This document shows positions 11,023 to 23,002 of a stretch of DNA of 64,000 nt, one piece after another. This stretch comes from Xiphias gladius (taxonomy: Eukaryota; Chordata; Actinopteri; Istiophoriformes; Xiphiidae): the NCBI RefSeq assembly GCF_016859285.1, contig NC_053413.1, forward strand, positions 12,946,001 to 13,010,000. The letters run 5' to 3'. The position numbers and the translations under genes were made by a program. The notes beneath the pieces were generated by a model. The model searched no databases, had not been told where the DNA came from, and saw only the letters and a list, made by a program, of their open reading frames with translations. Numbering within the stretch: the stretch's first letter is position 1; the number at the start of each line of letters is the position of its first letter.

Positions 11023-14000
11023 TCATGCACGGTGTTTCCTGCCCCCTACTGGCTGCATGTTGTGCAGTTTCCTGTAGAGTTGAGCTTTGGCCAGGTCAGC
11101 TGACAGTCTCTTGGCCATCCGGTCGGTGGTCCTCTTCATAATGCGTGCGGCTTCGATAGCCTGGTCCAGAGTCCTGTTCATTTCTTCCTCCTAGAGGAAC
11201 AGCAGCAAACGTTCCAATGAGCTGAACAACATGTATATATTTCACAGCAACCACTGATTGCGTGCTCTTGAGATACACAGCAGGTGTTCTTGTACAAAAA
11301 AAAAATGTCACACTATTCAGCAGACATGCATGTGGAAAGATGAGACATCTCACCTTGCTCCCTCTGCGTCTGCCTGTCCTGCTGGCAGTCTTTGAGGGCA
11401 CTGAGACAGGGGACAGTGTCCGCTGGAAGTACACGTTGCTGGGCAGGAGTGCCGTGTCTGACTGGGTGAATCGTTTTCTGTGATGGGACGTGGACTGCAG
11501 CGACAGCTCCCTCACTTTATAGCTGGATTTGAGGACAGATAGTGAGAAAGAATGATTCCAGTTTTAAAGAAAAATGTAATTCAATAACTTTATTTGGGAA
11601 AGTGCAGATAAATATCTGTCTGCTTTCAGCGAGTGATGTGTTACATGAGACACCAGCAGCCTACCTGGCAGGTAGGCTGCTGGAAGAGCCGTAGCTGACC
11701 TGGAGGAGCGGCTTCTGGAGAGATGGAGAGGAAAGAAGAGACCACCTCTCCTTGGAGTAAAAACTCTCCGTGACGGCTGATGAGAGAAGTACTACAATAT
11801 GTACACGACTAATACACAATACTGCACATATTTACAACCCTGTTTTTGTTAAGTTACAATATTATTACAGGCACACTATTCTCCCAACTGACAAGAAAAA
11901 CTGTTATAAAAATAGTTAGTGTATAAAACTGATCGTTAGTCCGTCATATTGCTATAGTGATAATGGTGATGGCAATAATGATGATTTGTGTCATGCAGCA
12001 AAAAATCCAAGCTTCGACATTTTGTATTGGTGCTTGGGTTCTTGCTATTTGTTTTGCTGCTGCTTCTCAGGTGCATTTGTCCAATACAGACTCACAATGA
12101 AACCAAAATGTTGAAATTCTAATTCTATTCTCTTTGCTTGGCATGGCTGTCAGAAGCTCCCCCTTCCCCTCCTTTTAGAATGGAGCTGGTCAAACCAGAG
12201 GTTTTCACCGAGCAGTTTCTTTCTGTCCGTAAGGGAGTAAAATGTGTCTTTTTCCCACTTTGACCCACTTTGGACAGAACATACTCTCGTAAATTATATG
12301 ATAAGTATATGATAAAAATGCAGAATGTAATGTACTGTGAAATATAATTGTGGCCCTGACCTCTGTTGGACAGCAGTGTCCCCTGAGGTTCAACGTGAAA
12401 CTCAGGTCCAGAGCGTGCACTGCTGCATCTTCTGCTCCCTACAGGTGAATTATGGAACTGCGACATGATCTCAGAGCCTGCTGTATCACCACTGTCTGTA
12501 CCTTGGGATCAGATGAACAAACTCATAATGGATGCTGTAAGAATTAACTACCTACAAAGAGGTAGAGACACACTTGTGATGATAGTGGAGTACCTTTGCT
12601 CTTGCTGGGGTCCATGTCTGAAGAAATCCAGTCTTCTATTCTTGCTGGACTGAAAATAAGATTACTATTACTATAAGATTATTATTATTACTATTATTAT
12701 CCAGTAATGAATAAATGTAAATATCATTCTGATTAAATCTAACAAAAATACAACCTAACAATGTCCTTTCTATTCATCCACTGCCCAACAGGATCAGGTT
12801 CACCTGTTACAGGCTGGTCTTAGGTGAGTCCTGGGTCTTGTTTTAGACCTGCACTCCTGACGATCCTGTCTGTATTTGGAGGTGAGATAATCCATCTTCT
12901 GTGCTAGGTGAGGCAGCTGGACTAAGCCCTCCTCCAGGTCCTTCTTCAGCCTGGACACCTCTGACTGCAAGGCCATGATAGCCTCACTAAACACACATGA
13001 ACACACAAACAGACAGACACAGATACCCAGATGTTCACTGTGTAAACAGGCAAGAAGAAGAGAGGATGATTAAATCTTTATTTACATTTGTGAAACAAAT
13101 GCTTAAAGTTCTGGTTTTCAGCAGTGCAGCAGTTAGCCACCAGCACAGCTTACCCCACAGGAAATACTGACCTGTTACAAGAGCAGGAATACCCATGGTT
13201 GCGTCTCTCTTCTGTATCCATGGTGGTGCTGAGTGCTGGCTCAGAAATGTGGTGATGGAGCTGTGCAGGCAGGGTGGGACCAGATCCTGTTCAGTAAGCG
13301 GTGGAAAAGCCCTTAATATTTCAGTATTGACCAGCTATGATGAAAAAAACACAGAACTTTTTCAGGGAGACGAAGAATCACATTGTGATTGCATGACAAG
13401 GGTTTGCTCACCCTGTAGCCCGACCGTAGGCTCCTTCGTGGTGCTCTCCACCCACAGATCCACTGCAGATGCTGCACCACAGTACTGTGTTTGGACCGAT
13501 GGGTGGGCGCTGGCCCAACGCTGGCTGTGCAGAGAGGCTGAATGGATGGCTGTCTGCAGGTTGGAGCAGGAGCCCTCACTGTCTGAGCTACTTAAACCAT
13601 TATTATGGAACTGCACACTGGGATAGGACAGATCCAACTTTAGTTATTCCACCAGGACACAAGCGATGTCTAAACAGGGACTGTGGATCAGTCAGTGAAT
13701 CAGCATTTATATAGATTTGTACCTGTCTGTGAGCAGATTTGGTTGAAATGATCCAGAGGCTGACTGATTCAAGTAAGAGCTCCCAAATCCACTGTCTGTC
13801 TCTGGGCTCACAATCCTCTGCACCCCAGAAAACACAACATCAGCTAAAATAAAGTAAAGCCTATGCATCCTAAACACCACTGCAATTTAAACAGCATCCC
13901 TGAAAACCCGTTGCATGACAAACCTTCAACCATATTCTACGTTTGAAGCTCAGAAGAGACCACAATTGTCAAACAAACTGACTATTATCTGTGACTGACC

Positions 14001-17000
14001 TGTGATGCACATTGGGTGTTGAGAGGAGGCTCTGAGAGGCTGCGGGAGTCTGAGTCTCTGGGTGCATCAGAGGAAAAGGGGACCTCCACAGCCAGACTCA
14101 CACAGTCAGCCAGATCACATTCACCCTCTGGTATAAGGACACTATCCAGGGTGCAACAACTGCGGCAACAAAAACAATAATGATATTTAGAGCTAGTTAA
14201 TGACAAATAGTATTGCTTTCAGTGGTATTTTAACAGCGTTTTATAATATTTCCTCTTGGCACAGAGGATGCTTCCTATTTCTATATTGACAACACATATC
14301 CAAAAGTAGCTCACTCACACTGTGAGAGGATTACAAGACGGTTTACTCATATGAGCCATAAATTATTTAAGAGCAAACCAGAATAGAAGAACCACAACAG
14401 AGAGTCAATCAAATCACACTTAGCTCTTTTCTAAGGTTAGGTAGACTTTAATATCACAACACTGACCTTTCAGGTGTCCACTCCCTCTGCCTTGAGATTG
14501 AGCTGGTTCCACTTAGGTATGCTAAGATGTTACCATGATGTATCCCCTCTGACAAGACAGAGCTATCCTCCTCCTCGTTGCCCTCTCCGTCCACAGCTAT
14601 CTGGATGTCCAGTCCCTCCAGAGACCCCTTTGAGCTGCTGACACAGGACAGTGAAAAAAAACCTGCTCACACAGACCCAAACACTCTGTTCGCTATGCAC
14701 GTTGGAACCTAACGCCAACTGTGCCTGAAACACGATCTGCCCACAGGAGGGCTGAGAACGTGCCTATTATTTGAGCACAAACACACGCACAAGCAACACT
14801 CAAATCATCAATAGATGGACACAATAGTGACAGTGGAACATGCACAACAGTGGTGTGTTATAAGTATATATCCTAACCAGGATAACTGGATAACTTCTTT
14901 AATTTAATCAAAAAGAAATGTTGTTTTTTTTCTTCTGGAGTCTAATAGGTACCGTGAATGGCAGCTGTTATATCCAGTATTTTTCAGTAGAGAGTCAGTG
15001 GTTATGAGCTCACTGCTTTGTGGCAATCCACCATCTCCATGGACCTCACTGGCCTCCTCCACTTCCTCTTCTTTTTCTTCCTCTTTCCATGTCTCCATCT
15101 TACAGCTCACAGTGGAAAAACATGCACATGAACCCTGAAACATGAAACCCAGGCAGTTCATTTGCAGATAGTGTTATCTTACATACACACTCAGCATTTC
15201 CTCCAGGAGAAAATTTGTCACAAATGAAGGTGCAGGGTGTGGATACAAATAAGGTTCCACTAAGTTTCCAAGCAAAGCAGGCTGCATTCATATAAGTTAA
15301 ATATATAAAATGGTTTGTCAGTGTCAGCAAAGGGGTTTGGTCATAAACCGAAATATATGTAATTTTGAACTGATTTTGGTACTAGATAACCAAAATTAAC
15401 ACAATTCATCCTGTTGGGGACATATATTTCTGCAACAAACTTTGTGGCAATTCATCCAACAGTTATCAGAATATTTCATTCTGAACTGAAAATATCAACC
15501 TTCTAAAAGAAAAGTCAGGCTATCAAGTCCTTAGGGTTCATGGACAGGAAACTGTAATGTCTGTACAAAGTTTGGTGCCAATCCATGAAGGAGATGTGGG
15601 GATACAGTATTTCAGTTGATATTTGAAAACTTAATTTGCTGGTGGCTCTAGGTAAAAGTAAGGGGAGCATCAAAGTCATTAAGATTCATACTAACCGAGC
15701 AACAAGGCCATTCCTGCTAGTGTGGCTTAAAATCTCTAAAATAGCTACGGTTAATTTTTCAGAAAAAGTGTAAAGCAGGAAATAGGAAACTGTAGTATTA
15801 GAGCAAAACTGAAATGAAAGACATATAAAGTAGGCAGTTAAAAGGTATAAATGACATTTCTGTTGGTTATGAGTGGTCAACCCAAGCGCAAAATTATCCT
15901 TCACAAATTCTGTCAGATATTGTGTTATAGTATACTGTATAATCACTGCACAGCAATGTTGTGAATGATTATTTACATTACTGACTTATTATACTTAGAT
16001 TTTAATCTGTGAGCCACTGCCATTCCACAGTTTGTAATGATATCATAATATGTAACATGTAATGTGTTTGAATTCTGCAGGAGTGCATACAGCCTTGCAG
16101 AAGTTTAGTATCAGCCATTCCACAAAGGAAAAAACACAGGTCTTCATTACAAACAGTGTGTTATTACAGTGTGTAAGACAAGGTGTCATTAGGCTATTAG
16201 TGGAGACAAGCATTTTCACTGACACAACTAGAATATCAGAAAATGGATCCCTTGAGGAGCCACAAGATCACCCTGGACCTCTTTGAAATGTATGAGAATG
16301 AGTTCAGTGTCCTCTGCAGCGACCACAACACCCTCAGGCTGGAAAAGGCAGCAATAAAACAGTACTGCAAAAACCAGCTTGCAGCGGAGAGGAAGAAAAA
16401 ATTGGTCCTGAGTCAAGAAACTGACAAACTGACGAAAAAGCCTCAGAGGGTTACCTCCATGAGTGCCGACGAGGTGACCAATGTGAAGGAGTCCTTACTT
16501 ACAAACCATTTGCTCAATGCTGAGCTTAAAACAAAGGTGGAAGGCCCCCACCAGCAAATTCAGTAGCAGAACCAGATCCTTCGGAAGGAAAAGGAATTAA
16601 GAGCCCAGGCAGCGGTAGAGAAAGTTGAAGTAGTCAAGGTGGCAGAGGCCCTTTGCAAAGAAGTAGAGGGTATTAGGGAATTTTCTATTGGGTTAAACAG
16701 GTCAAGCATTGGCCTTGAAGTCTCAGGAGAAACAGCAGCAAATCTTTCTGAAAGGCCCACTGTCTTCTCTCCTTGAGATGTTGGGCAGCTGTCTGAGGCT
16801 ATCTGGGGAAAAACAGAGCCATTCTGATAAAAGTAAAGCAGAATTGTTGTAGTAGCCAAGGTCAAAGGAGATGGCTGTTTTTACCTGCCTAGACGCCAGA
16901 GAATCGGGTCTGATAGAATCCATGGGTACAGCCAGATAACTGTGGCTCCAGATCAGGATGCGCTGACGTTATACGGAAGGCTACATGCAAAGTGATCTGA

Positions 17001-20000
17001 ACTAACACAGGTAAAAACATTTCCCGGTTTACAGAATAGCGAACCAGTAGACTAACTCCACATACTGTGGAGGCATTGAGCTTGATCATGTCTGGGCGTA
17101 AAGTATTCTCAGCATAAACTGTAAGGGTTAAAAGACTGAGCGCAGGGGACTGAGCTTCAGAATGGAGACGGCATCATGCATATAAACTTGTATTGATAAT
17201 TTCTCCAATGTCCTTGGCCAAGCTTCAATAAATATTTTCAGCATAAGACATCTTGTGCTCCTGAACACTTTCTTCACTGACAAGTTCACCAATAATCAGC
17301 AAAATCTCCACAATAGAGGGTTCGCAAAGGGTCATAAAGGTTTCAAAGGAGTGCTTCAATAATGCCCTGCAGAAGCTCAACACAGTGGAGAAGAGCACTG
17401 AGGATATGGCCAGGAGGTACATGGTAGAGAAGAAGAAGAGGGATTGTCTCCTAAAGGAAACTGTGGAGCTGCTCCAGAGGCAAAGCAACCTGAGGGAATA
17501 GGACAAGACAGGCAGCCTAAGGGACTTCGAGATCCTGGAGGTTCTTTGCCAAGAATCGGTGAAGCTCCAAAAAGGTCTCGAAGGAATGTGTAGCTGAAAG
17601 GCAGACTCTTGCCACCAGGCTGGAAATGGAAGAAAAGAAGCAGAAAGGTCTTTGCCGTGACATATTATTGCTCATTCAAATGTTGGATAAGGAGACGGAG
17701 CTGAGGGCCCGGGCAGAAACGGAGAAGCTTGAGGCCATTGAGGTCGGACAGGCACCATACTGAGCACAGATCTGCCCTGAATGGAGATCCCCTCCATTCT
17801 GTCTTTCTTCAGTCTTGTTTTTCTTTGATAAAAAAATATGTCAGAAATTTGAAATAATATAGGGGCTGCATAGTTTTTTGTAGGAAAGTGTAGTATTAAT
17901 GTCACCAAAGTTAAGGTTTTGCAAAGTAGAGAGAAAAAAATAAACAATAGTTGTATTTGATCTAGTTATTTTTATATGATTTTAAAGTATAAATGAGCAT
18001 GTACATATAGTAACATAAGTTAATTTGTGTCTACTAAATGTGAGTTTATTATATTATTCTCTTGTATCAGCTAGAGTATCAGTGTTATAGCATAAGGACT
18101 GTGGGTCCGTGTGAAAAGGGGACCCCCTTCAAAGCCTTGTATAATATTCCTATAATATCCACGTTAACATATATCTTTTTGTTTTTCATTTCTAACATTA
18201 ATGCAATATTTTAAAAAATGTAAGTTACATGTGTCCAACAGTTTTTTGAGACATTTCATACAAAGCCAAAAATGTGAATTTCATGGCACTAAAGAAAAAA
18301 TTAGGGACCACCATCGATGTCTGAAATAAATTTCATGCCAGTTAGTCCAATATTTGTTGAGATATTTGACTGTGGACCAAGTGGTGGACTGACATGCTAA
18401 TGCCTAGAGCTCAGCCGCTAGAGTGGTAAAAAAAACTGTGAAGGTAAGCGAGCATTGGGGAGTTAGTGGGTGTGTCTGTGAGTTGGTTACCTCATGCAGG
18501 GATGGTGGAGGTGAGGGTGTGGGCATGCAGAGAGGACTGGCCTCCACGTGTAGCATCTCTTTCATGGGTGTGGGAGTGGAGGATGAGTGGGGCGGAGAAA
18601 TCTGCTCACACACGTTTTTGTCTATCGTCTCCTTTATGTCATCAAGGTGCATCCCTATTCTGAATATATCTCCCTCTACCAGCCTGAACATGTGTCAACA
18701 CACACAAACACACACACATAAATATGCATACACATGAATGGATACATTAACATGATACTGACGTATTTACATGGGTGCAATAGCGAGGTCTCTATAACCT
18801 GTCTGGGTCAAAGGTGCCAGTGTTCCTGGACAGACCCATGTAGTTCTGCATCTCCAGAGCTCTGTGCTCCTCCTTCTTACTCATGTATTTCCTCTCCAGT
18901 TGGTCCTGTGCCTCCATCATGCTCCTCAACATCTGACAAAGGACAAATTTCACATTTATGCACATGCAGAAGAAGAAAAGGAACTATATAATTATAAAAA
19001 AAAGAGAGTGCACCTGAAACAAATACTAACAGTCAAAACGTTCTAATTTTATATATCTTATTTTCTATATTACATATAGGGTACTTCATGTAGGATGTAA
19101 ATCGTTTTTACCATTTGCTGTTCTGCTGTGCTCACCGACATGTTGCTTACATTCACTTTGAATTCTTCCACCTGAGTAGAAGAAGGTTTGTTAATTGATC
19201 TAGGTGTATTTTTTCAATGTTTTATTTAACGGTAGCTTGGTAATATCTTCAGACTTACCTTCTGCATGAACGGGCTGATGATGTCTCTCAGCTCAGCAGT
19301 CATTCTTTCCCCATCATTGGGACCCTCTTCAGGCTGGCTGGAGGAAACTGTGTTTACCTCCTTAATGATCCCCTGGGGGGCTGTTCCTCCTATTTCACCA
19401 AAGTTTTCTGAAAACATTGGACTATTTATTCTTATCTTTATTTACGTAATCAGTGTACTTGATGAACAAAGTATGCATACCTAATATTTTGTATACTTTC
19501 AGTGCACAGATGTAAAGAATTTGTTATTTTGTATTTTATGAAGAATTAAAACTTGCACATGATGCAGACAGTTACTGATGATCTTGTGATTTGAAAATAT
19601 GATATAGAAATTAAAAGTGAAATATTTAAGTGTGGTCAGGTTGTCCAGTTTACACTCATTGTTTCCCGCCTAATTAAAGCTCCAAAAACAGAGTAAAGAT
19701 GTTTGTGTAACTAGAATAGTGTCATTTGACTCCATTTGTCTCTATAGAAACCAGTTGCACTTCACTGCATAATTTGCAGGTAGAGAAGCTGAGCGATGAC
19801 CCGTCATAATATCAGATGTCAAACACAGCGATGTACCTGATGGGGGAGGGTGAGGAGCCAAGGATCCAAGATGGCTTCCCTCCACTAAGTTTCTCTGATG
19901 ATCATCATCATACTCTGAACAAAGCATTAGTTCTGAGAAGCGCTGAGTCTGCAAAAAAAGTTCCATAAATTTGCAACTTGCATTGAAGATCTGACTTTTA

Positions 20001-21948
20001 ACTTATTTTGGTTTCTCAAACTCCTGCATGGTTTAGGTTCTACTTACACTGGTTCCTAGTCTCATTTGATCAATAAGGTTCTCTGCCTCAGCATATTTGG
20101 TTAGTAATTTGTCATATTCAGCCTAAAGAAATGAGGAACAAGTTAAATATTAGTCCTATGTCCAAAAGCACAGCATTCACATATTCGTTATATGAGGAAA
20201 TTAAAGCAAAAGAAAACAAAAGGTGCAGATGCAGGTGCACTGTGAAGAGTAAATTCTTGAGCTTTTCTACCTGCAGGTGATGAACCAGTGCTGGAGGAGT
20301 CTGTTTCTCCTCATCTTTGAAGACATAATTCTTCTCTGATGGCTGGACTGAATCCTCCAGGACTCTGCTGATCACCTCTAACATACCAGGAGAGGACTGG
20401 GCTCTGTGCATGGTGCTGGGGCCCTGAGGAACAGGTCTGACAGGTCCACTTAGAGCTTTGGGGATTTTTATCTTGGGGGCAACCTTGGAGAAGTCAGGGA
20501 GGGGGTAATGGACTTGGCCTTGGCCATACTTCATCTCGCTGAAGGACCTGGTGCGCACAAGCAGGACTCTCTGAAGCTGATCCTCCTCTTCAGACCTCTC
20601 CTGCTTCACTACATCTACAGCACTGCTATCCCCACTGCTATGGTTTGAGTCTATCCTTGCACAGCTGGATGCAATGCTGTCAGCAGCAGAGGTGACATTA
20701 TCAATTTTCCCTCCGGCCTCTTCCTCTAAACTTGAATTTTTTGATGCATTATGACTGCTTTCATTAGTCCTGCCAGAGAAGAAACTCTGATCAATCTCAG
20801 AATTACAAGCAAAGTTCTCTGAGTGGTTACTACTAACTGTTGTGCTGTCGTGTGTTGGCGCCCAGCTCAAAACAGTGTCGTCCCTGCTCTCCAGTAGGGA
20901 CACCTCCGGCAGGGTCTCTGCCTCGATCAGCCTTCCTGGCCGCAGCAACTCTTCTTGGGAGAAATGTCGCAGCAACAACTGGTTAATGTTTGCAGGACTA
21001 GGGCATGGTGGGACGTTGGCAACCTCTTGTGACAAAGTTGCTGGTTTCTCAGCATTATCCCAAACAGAAACCAAACTACCATTGGTATCATCTCTATCTG
21101 TTGTATTCAACTCAAGCAGACCAGGAACATCGGGACTTGCATGAACAGTTTCTCTTCCATCAGAGCTCACGTTGCCCTCAGAGCTAGCTGTCGGGTTGAA
21201 GTAGGGGTTTCCCAGGTCTCCATCATAAGGTAGGTCCTCCTGATCCTCGTCACTGGTATTTTGCCCTGGGTCCTCACACCCCCGCTTTAAGGGTGGCTCA
21301 TCTTGCATGGTGTTGAGTCTTTGGGCAGACACATGCAATAGGCTGCTCTTGGTCTCGTTCTCTACCACCCTCTCACTTTGACTGCTCACAATACTGGACT
21401 CTGAGGAGGTGTCATCCAAGGCTGACAGCTCTGCGCTCCCTGCAAATTCAAGAACACCCACAAAACCAATGCCCAATTACAGGGTCGCATGTGTTAATTA
21501 ACTTAAGACTAATCTTTTCCATTACTTTTTAAAGACTGTCCACCATTAATAATGAGAGCTCAAACTTACTCTCTGACTCTGCCATCAAAGTCTTTTCCTC
21601 TCTTTAAATTTATGTCTAGGCCTACATTCACAGATTGTTGTTAAATACTACATATGTAATAACACAGACAGTGTTATATATAGTTCAGTACAGTCAGTGT
21701 AGATCAAAACACTAAGTAGACAAATACACACTGTAGTGAATCCAGGACTTACCACTGAGATGGATACTGGCATCTGAGGCAGCAGACTGTTCCTGCGAGA
21801 GATGTAAAGCTAAAGAACTCTCCAAATCACTGAAGTGGAGACTTTCATCCTCACTTAGGTCGACAAAGATGCTCTGCTGGATGCACTTCTCCCACAGCAC
21901 AGTGGGTCCCTGAAGATCCTCATCAAACCCCTCTGGATCTCCCTCCAT
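11023..21948 (-). CDS. aknad1: AKNA-family protein (AKNA domain containing 1-like), 1225 aa
   Basis: AKNA is a centrosome/microtubule-organising protein with an AT-hook; the role of AKNAD1 is poorly known. Coding exons in transcript order: 21753-21948 (ATG at 21948), 20271-21439, 20048-20122, 19837-19948, 19259-19407, 19112-19171, 18799-18932, 18491-18683, 14953-15098, 14467-14637, 14000-14159, 13723-13817, 13412-13617, 13172-13286, 12804-12986, 12594-12649, 12361-12438, 11700-11750, 11354-11514 and 11023-11190. Every junction keeps phase, giving 1225 codons plus TGA. The first part is acidic and serine-rich. The AKNA signature LLTKYAEAENLIDQMRLG is in exon 20048-20122. The EAIMALQSEVSRLKKDLEEG helix is in 12804-12986, and a basic helical C-terminus follows. 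AKNAD1 lies head to head with GPSM2 in human too, which favours aknad1 over akna. The weakest exons are 14953-15098 and 11700-11750. Human AKNAD1 is shorter (about 836 aa). Confidence 0.8.
11653..11683. repeat. Perfect 13-bp hairpin next to an aknad1 exon
   Basis: CCAGCAGCCTACC (11653-11665) and GGTAGGCTGCTGG (11671-11683) are exact reverse complements around the 5-base loop TGGCA. It starts about 15 bases inside the intron, just downstream (on the minus strand) of the donor of the 51-base exon 11700-11750. Confidence 0.85.
12661..12701. repeat. Imperfect (ATT)n simple repeat
   Basis: ATT/ACT trinucleotides (ATTACTATTACTATAAG, then ATTATTATTATTACTATTATT) lie in the aknad1 intron, just upstream (on the minus strand) of the exon at 12594-12649. 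Confidence 0.7.
15340..15700 (+). repeat. Dispersed teleost repeat with two related half-units
   Basis: Two related blocks follow each other: TTCATCCTGTTGGGGACATA ... GGCAATTCATCCAACAGTTA TCAGAATATTTC (about 15406-15478), then AAAGTCAGGC ... AGGGTTCATGGACAGGAAAC ... TTTGGTGCCAATCCATGAAG (about 15508-15590), and then GGTGGCTCTAGGTAAAAGTA (about 15640-15660). This is the pattern of a very common fish repeat ('caaagtcattaggattcatcctctggggacc...atggcaatccatccaatagttg'). It is non-coding and lies in the large aknad1 intron. Confidence 0.5.
16243..17763 (+). pseudogene. Broken coiled-coil sequence with two related units, opposite strand in an aknad1 intron
   Basis: I do not recognise the family. 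An ATG at 16243 opens a 107-codon frame (MDPLRSHKITLDLFEMYENE...), stopped by TAG at 16564, after which the same frame continues to about 16776 with QNQILRKEKELRAQAAVEKV. A second unit at about 17340-17763 reads FNNALQKLNTVEKSTEDMAR, then EKKKRDCLLKETVELLQRQ, then a stop, then EILEVLCQESVKLQKGLEG, another stop, and finally LDKETELRARAETEKLEAIE. The two units resemble each other: ERKKKLVLSQETDKL matches EKKKRDCLLKETVELL, and ELRAQAAVEKVEVVKVAEA matches ELRARAETEKLEAIEVGQA. Composition is Lys/Glu/Leu/Gln rich with heptad-like spacing, so coiled coil. No introns are apparent and several stops are present. It is most likely a decayed retrocopy or a decayed gene-family member. Confidence 0.5.
18240..18430 (+). 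repeat. Diverged end of a teleost dispersed repeat
   Basis: TTTTTGAGACATTTCATACA (18243-), AATTTCATGCCAGTTAGTCC and GTTGAGATATTTGACTGTGG, then ACCAAGTGGTGGACTGACAT GCTAATGCCTAGAGCTCAGCCGCTAG, match the known 3' end of the same family as 15340-15700 ('gagacatttcagtctggaccaaagtggtggaccgacatcgccatccctagagcc'). It ends about 60 bases before the donor side of the 18491-18683 aknad1 exon. Confidence 0.5.
20271..21439 (-). other. aknad1: Large acidic exon of aknad1
   Basis: This 1169-base exon encodes about 390 residues rich in Ser, Glu, Asp and Asn and low in hydrophobic stretches, hence probably disordered. It includes a motif that resembles the AKNA-family text before the conserved domain (LLRHFSQEELLRPGRLIEAE, around 20920-20980) and ends at the donor after HHLQ, directly before the AKNA-domain exon. 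It is by far the longest open frame in the gene. Confidence 0.75.
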
Positions 21949-22180
21949 GGACACTTTCTCTGTAGAAGAAAATGTAAGTGGACAAGAGGATGGAGTACCT
22001 GTTCATCACTTAGCAACACACCTTGTGAGCTGACAACATTGGATCAAAATGTGCTAAGCTCTCAATTATTCAACAATCAATACATTGTGTGGGCAGAGGT
22101 TCGCATGAAATATTGTGAGTGTGTGAGGTGTTCGTGTGAATGATGTTTATGGGTGAAAGAATTTGCGTGTGTGGGAGAGA

Positions 22181-22613
22181 CAGTGGTGAAGAAAGTATTG
22201 AGATCTTTTACTTCAATAGGAGTAGAAATTTCACAATATGAAAATATTCCATTACAAATAAAAGACCTGCATTTCATATCTTCATTAAGTAAAAAGTATT
22301 AGAATCTATCCGTGGTAAGAGAACTAATTCTGCAACATGATGGTGTTATAAAGTTTCTGTTTGGTCATTTAACAGTGCATCATGTTTTGTAAGCTGATGT
22401 GTTTTGCATGCAAAATCATAATGTGTATAGTCAAAATCTGTAAATATAGTAACTACATCTGTCAAAGAAATGTCGCGAGGTAAAAAGTACAATATTCGCT
22501 TCTGAAGTGGGGTACCCTATGTATAAAGTGGCAGAAAGTGCTCAAGTACACTACATTTACCTCAAAATTGTACTTAAGTGCAGTATTTGAGTACATGCGC
22601 TTAGTTGGTGAAG
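22181..22613. repeat. Teleost non-autonomous element, inverse copy of the 5471-6250 family
   Basis: The copy runs from CAGTGGTGAAGAAAGTATTG (22181) through TTTTACTTCAATAGGAGTAG and the CTGCATTTCAT block to CTCAAAATTGTACTTAAGTG, CAGTATTTGAGTACATGCGC and TTAGTTGGTG (22610). It is shorter and in the opposite orientation to the copy at 5471-6250. It lies in aknad1 intron 1. Confidence 0.6.
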
Positions 22614-22757
22614 GCTCTTTGGTATTACAAGAAAGTAAGATGTCCTTCTACACTGCAAAGCCTAATTTATGCAGTCTCAAAACAGTTTCTCTACTTCAAG
22701 TCTGTAATAAAACTGTCGGTCTCATGTTGCCATATATTGGTGGTGGCGGTAACTTAC

Positions 22758-22965
22758 TCTGGTTGTGACTCCTTCAGCGCCGCGACGTTAGCGTCGAGTT
22801 GATCCGCTCCACAGCCGTGCTCTTGCCTGACACAATCTTCAAACTAGGTACAGTGTTTTTTTTTTTTGCCTCTGTCCTTCGGCAGACACATGGTTTCTCG
22901 GCCAGGTTTAGTTTCTGTGGCATCATTAATAATGTACCGGGCAGCGCTGAACGTCTGGAGCCGGA
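22758..22965 (-). other. aknad1: Probable non-coding first exon of aknad1
   Basis: A G+C-richer, CpG-containing segment (GCGCCGCGACGTTAGCGTCG at 22778-22797) ends at a good donor on the minus strand (CCAGA|GTAAGT, donor bases 22756-22757). The acceptor of the first coding exon is at 21960-21961. The transcription start cannot be read precisely; the upper limit given is a guess set by the X-box just outside it. Confidence 0.45.
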
Positions 22966-22989
22966 CTGGCAGCGTACAGGTGGAGTCTG

Positions 22990-23002
22990 GTTGCTAGGTA
23001 AC
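22990..23002. promoter_or_regulatory. RFX X-box, exact GTTGCTAGGTAAC
   Basis: GTTGCTAGGTAAC fits the RFX consensus (GTNRCC then RGYAAC, imperfect palindrome). RFX factors bind such boxes in promoters of ciliary and centrosomal genes, usually within a few hundred bases of the start site. It sits just upstream of the likely aknad1 first exon and about 0.8 kb from the gpsm2 promoter. Binding is inferred from the motif only. Confidence 0.6.

Noticed and set aside
20842-21187. Plus-strand open frames opposite the large aknad1 exon
   Set aside because: Shadow frames of a long coding exon; the minus strand joins in phase to exons on both sides.
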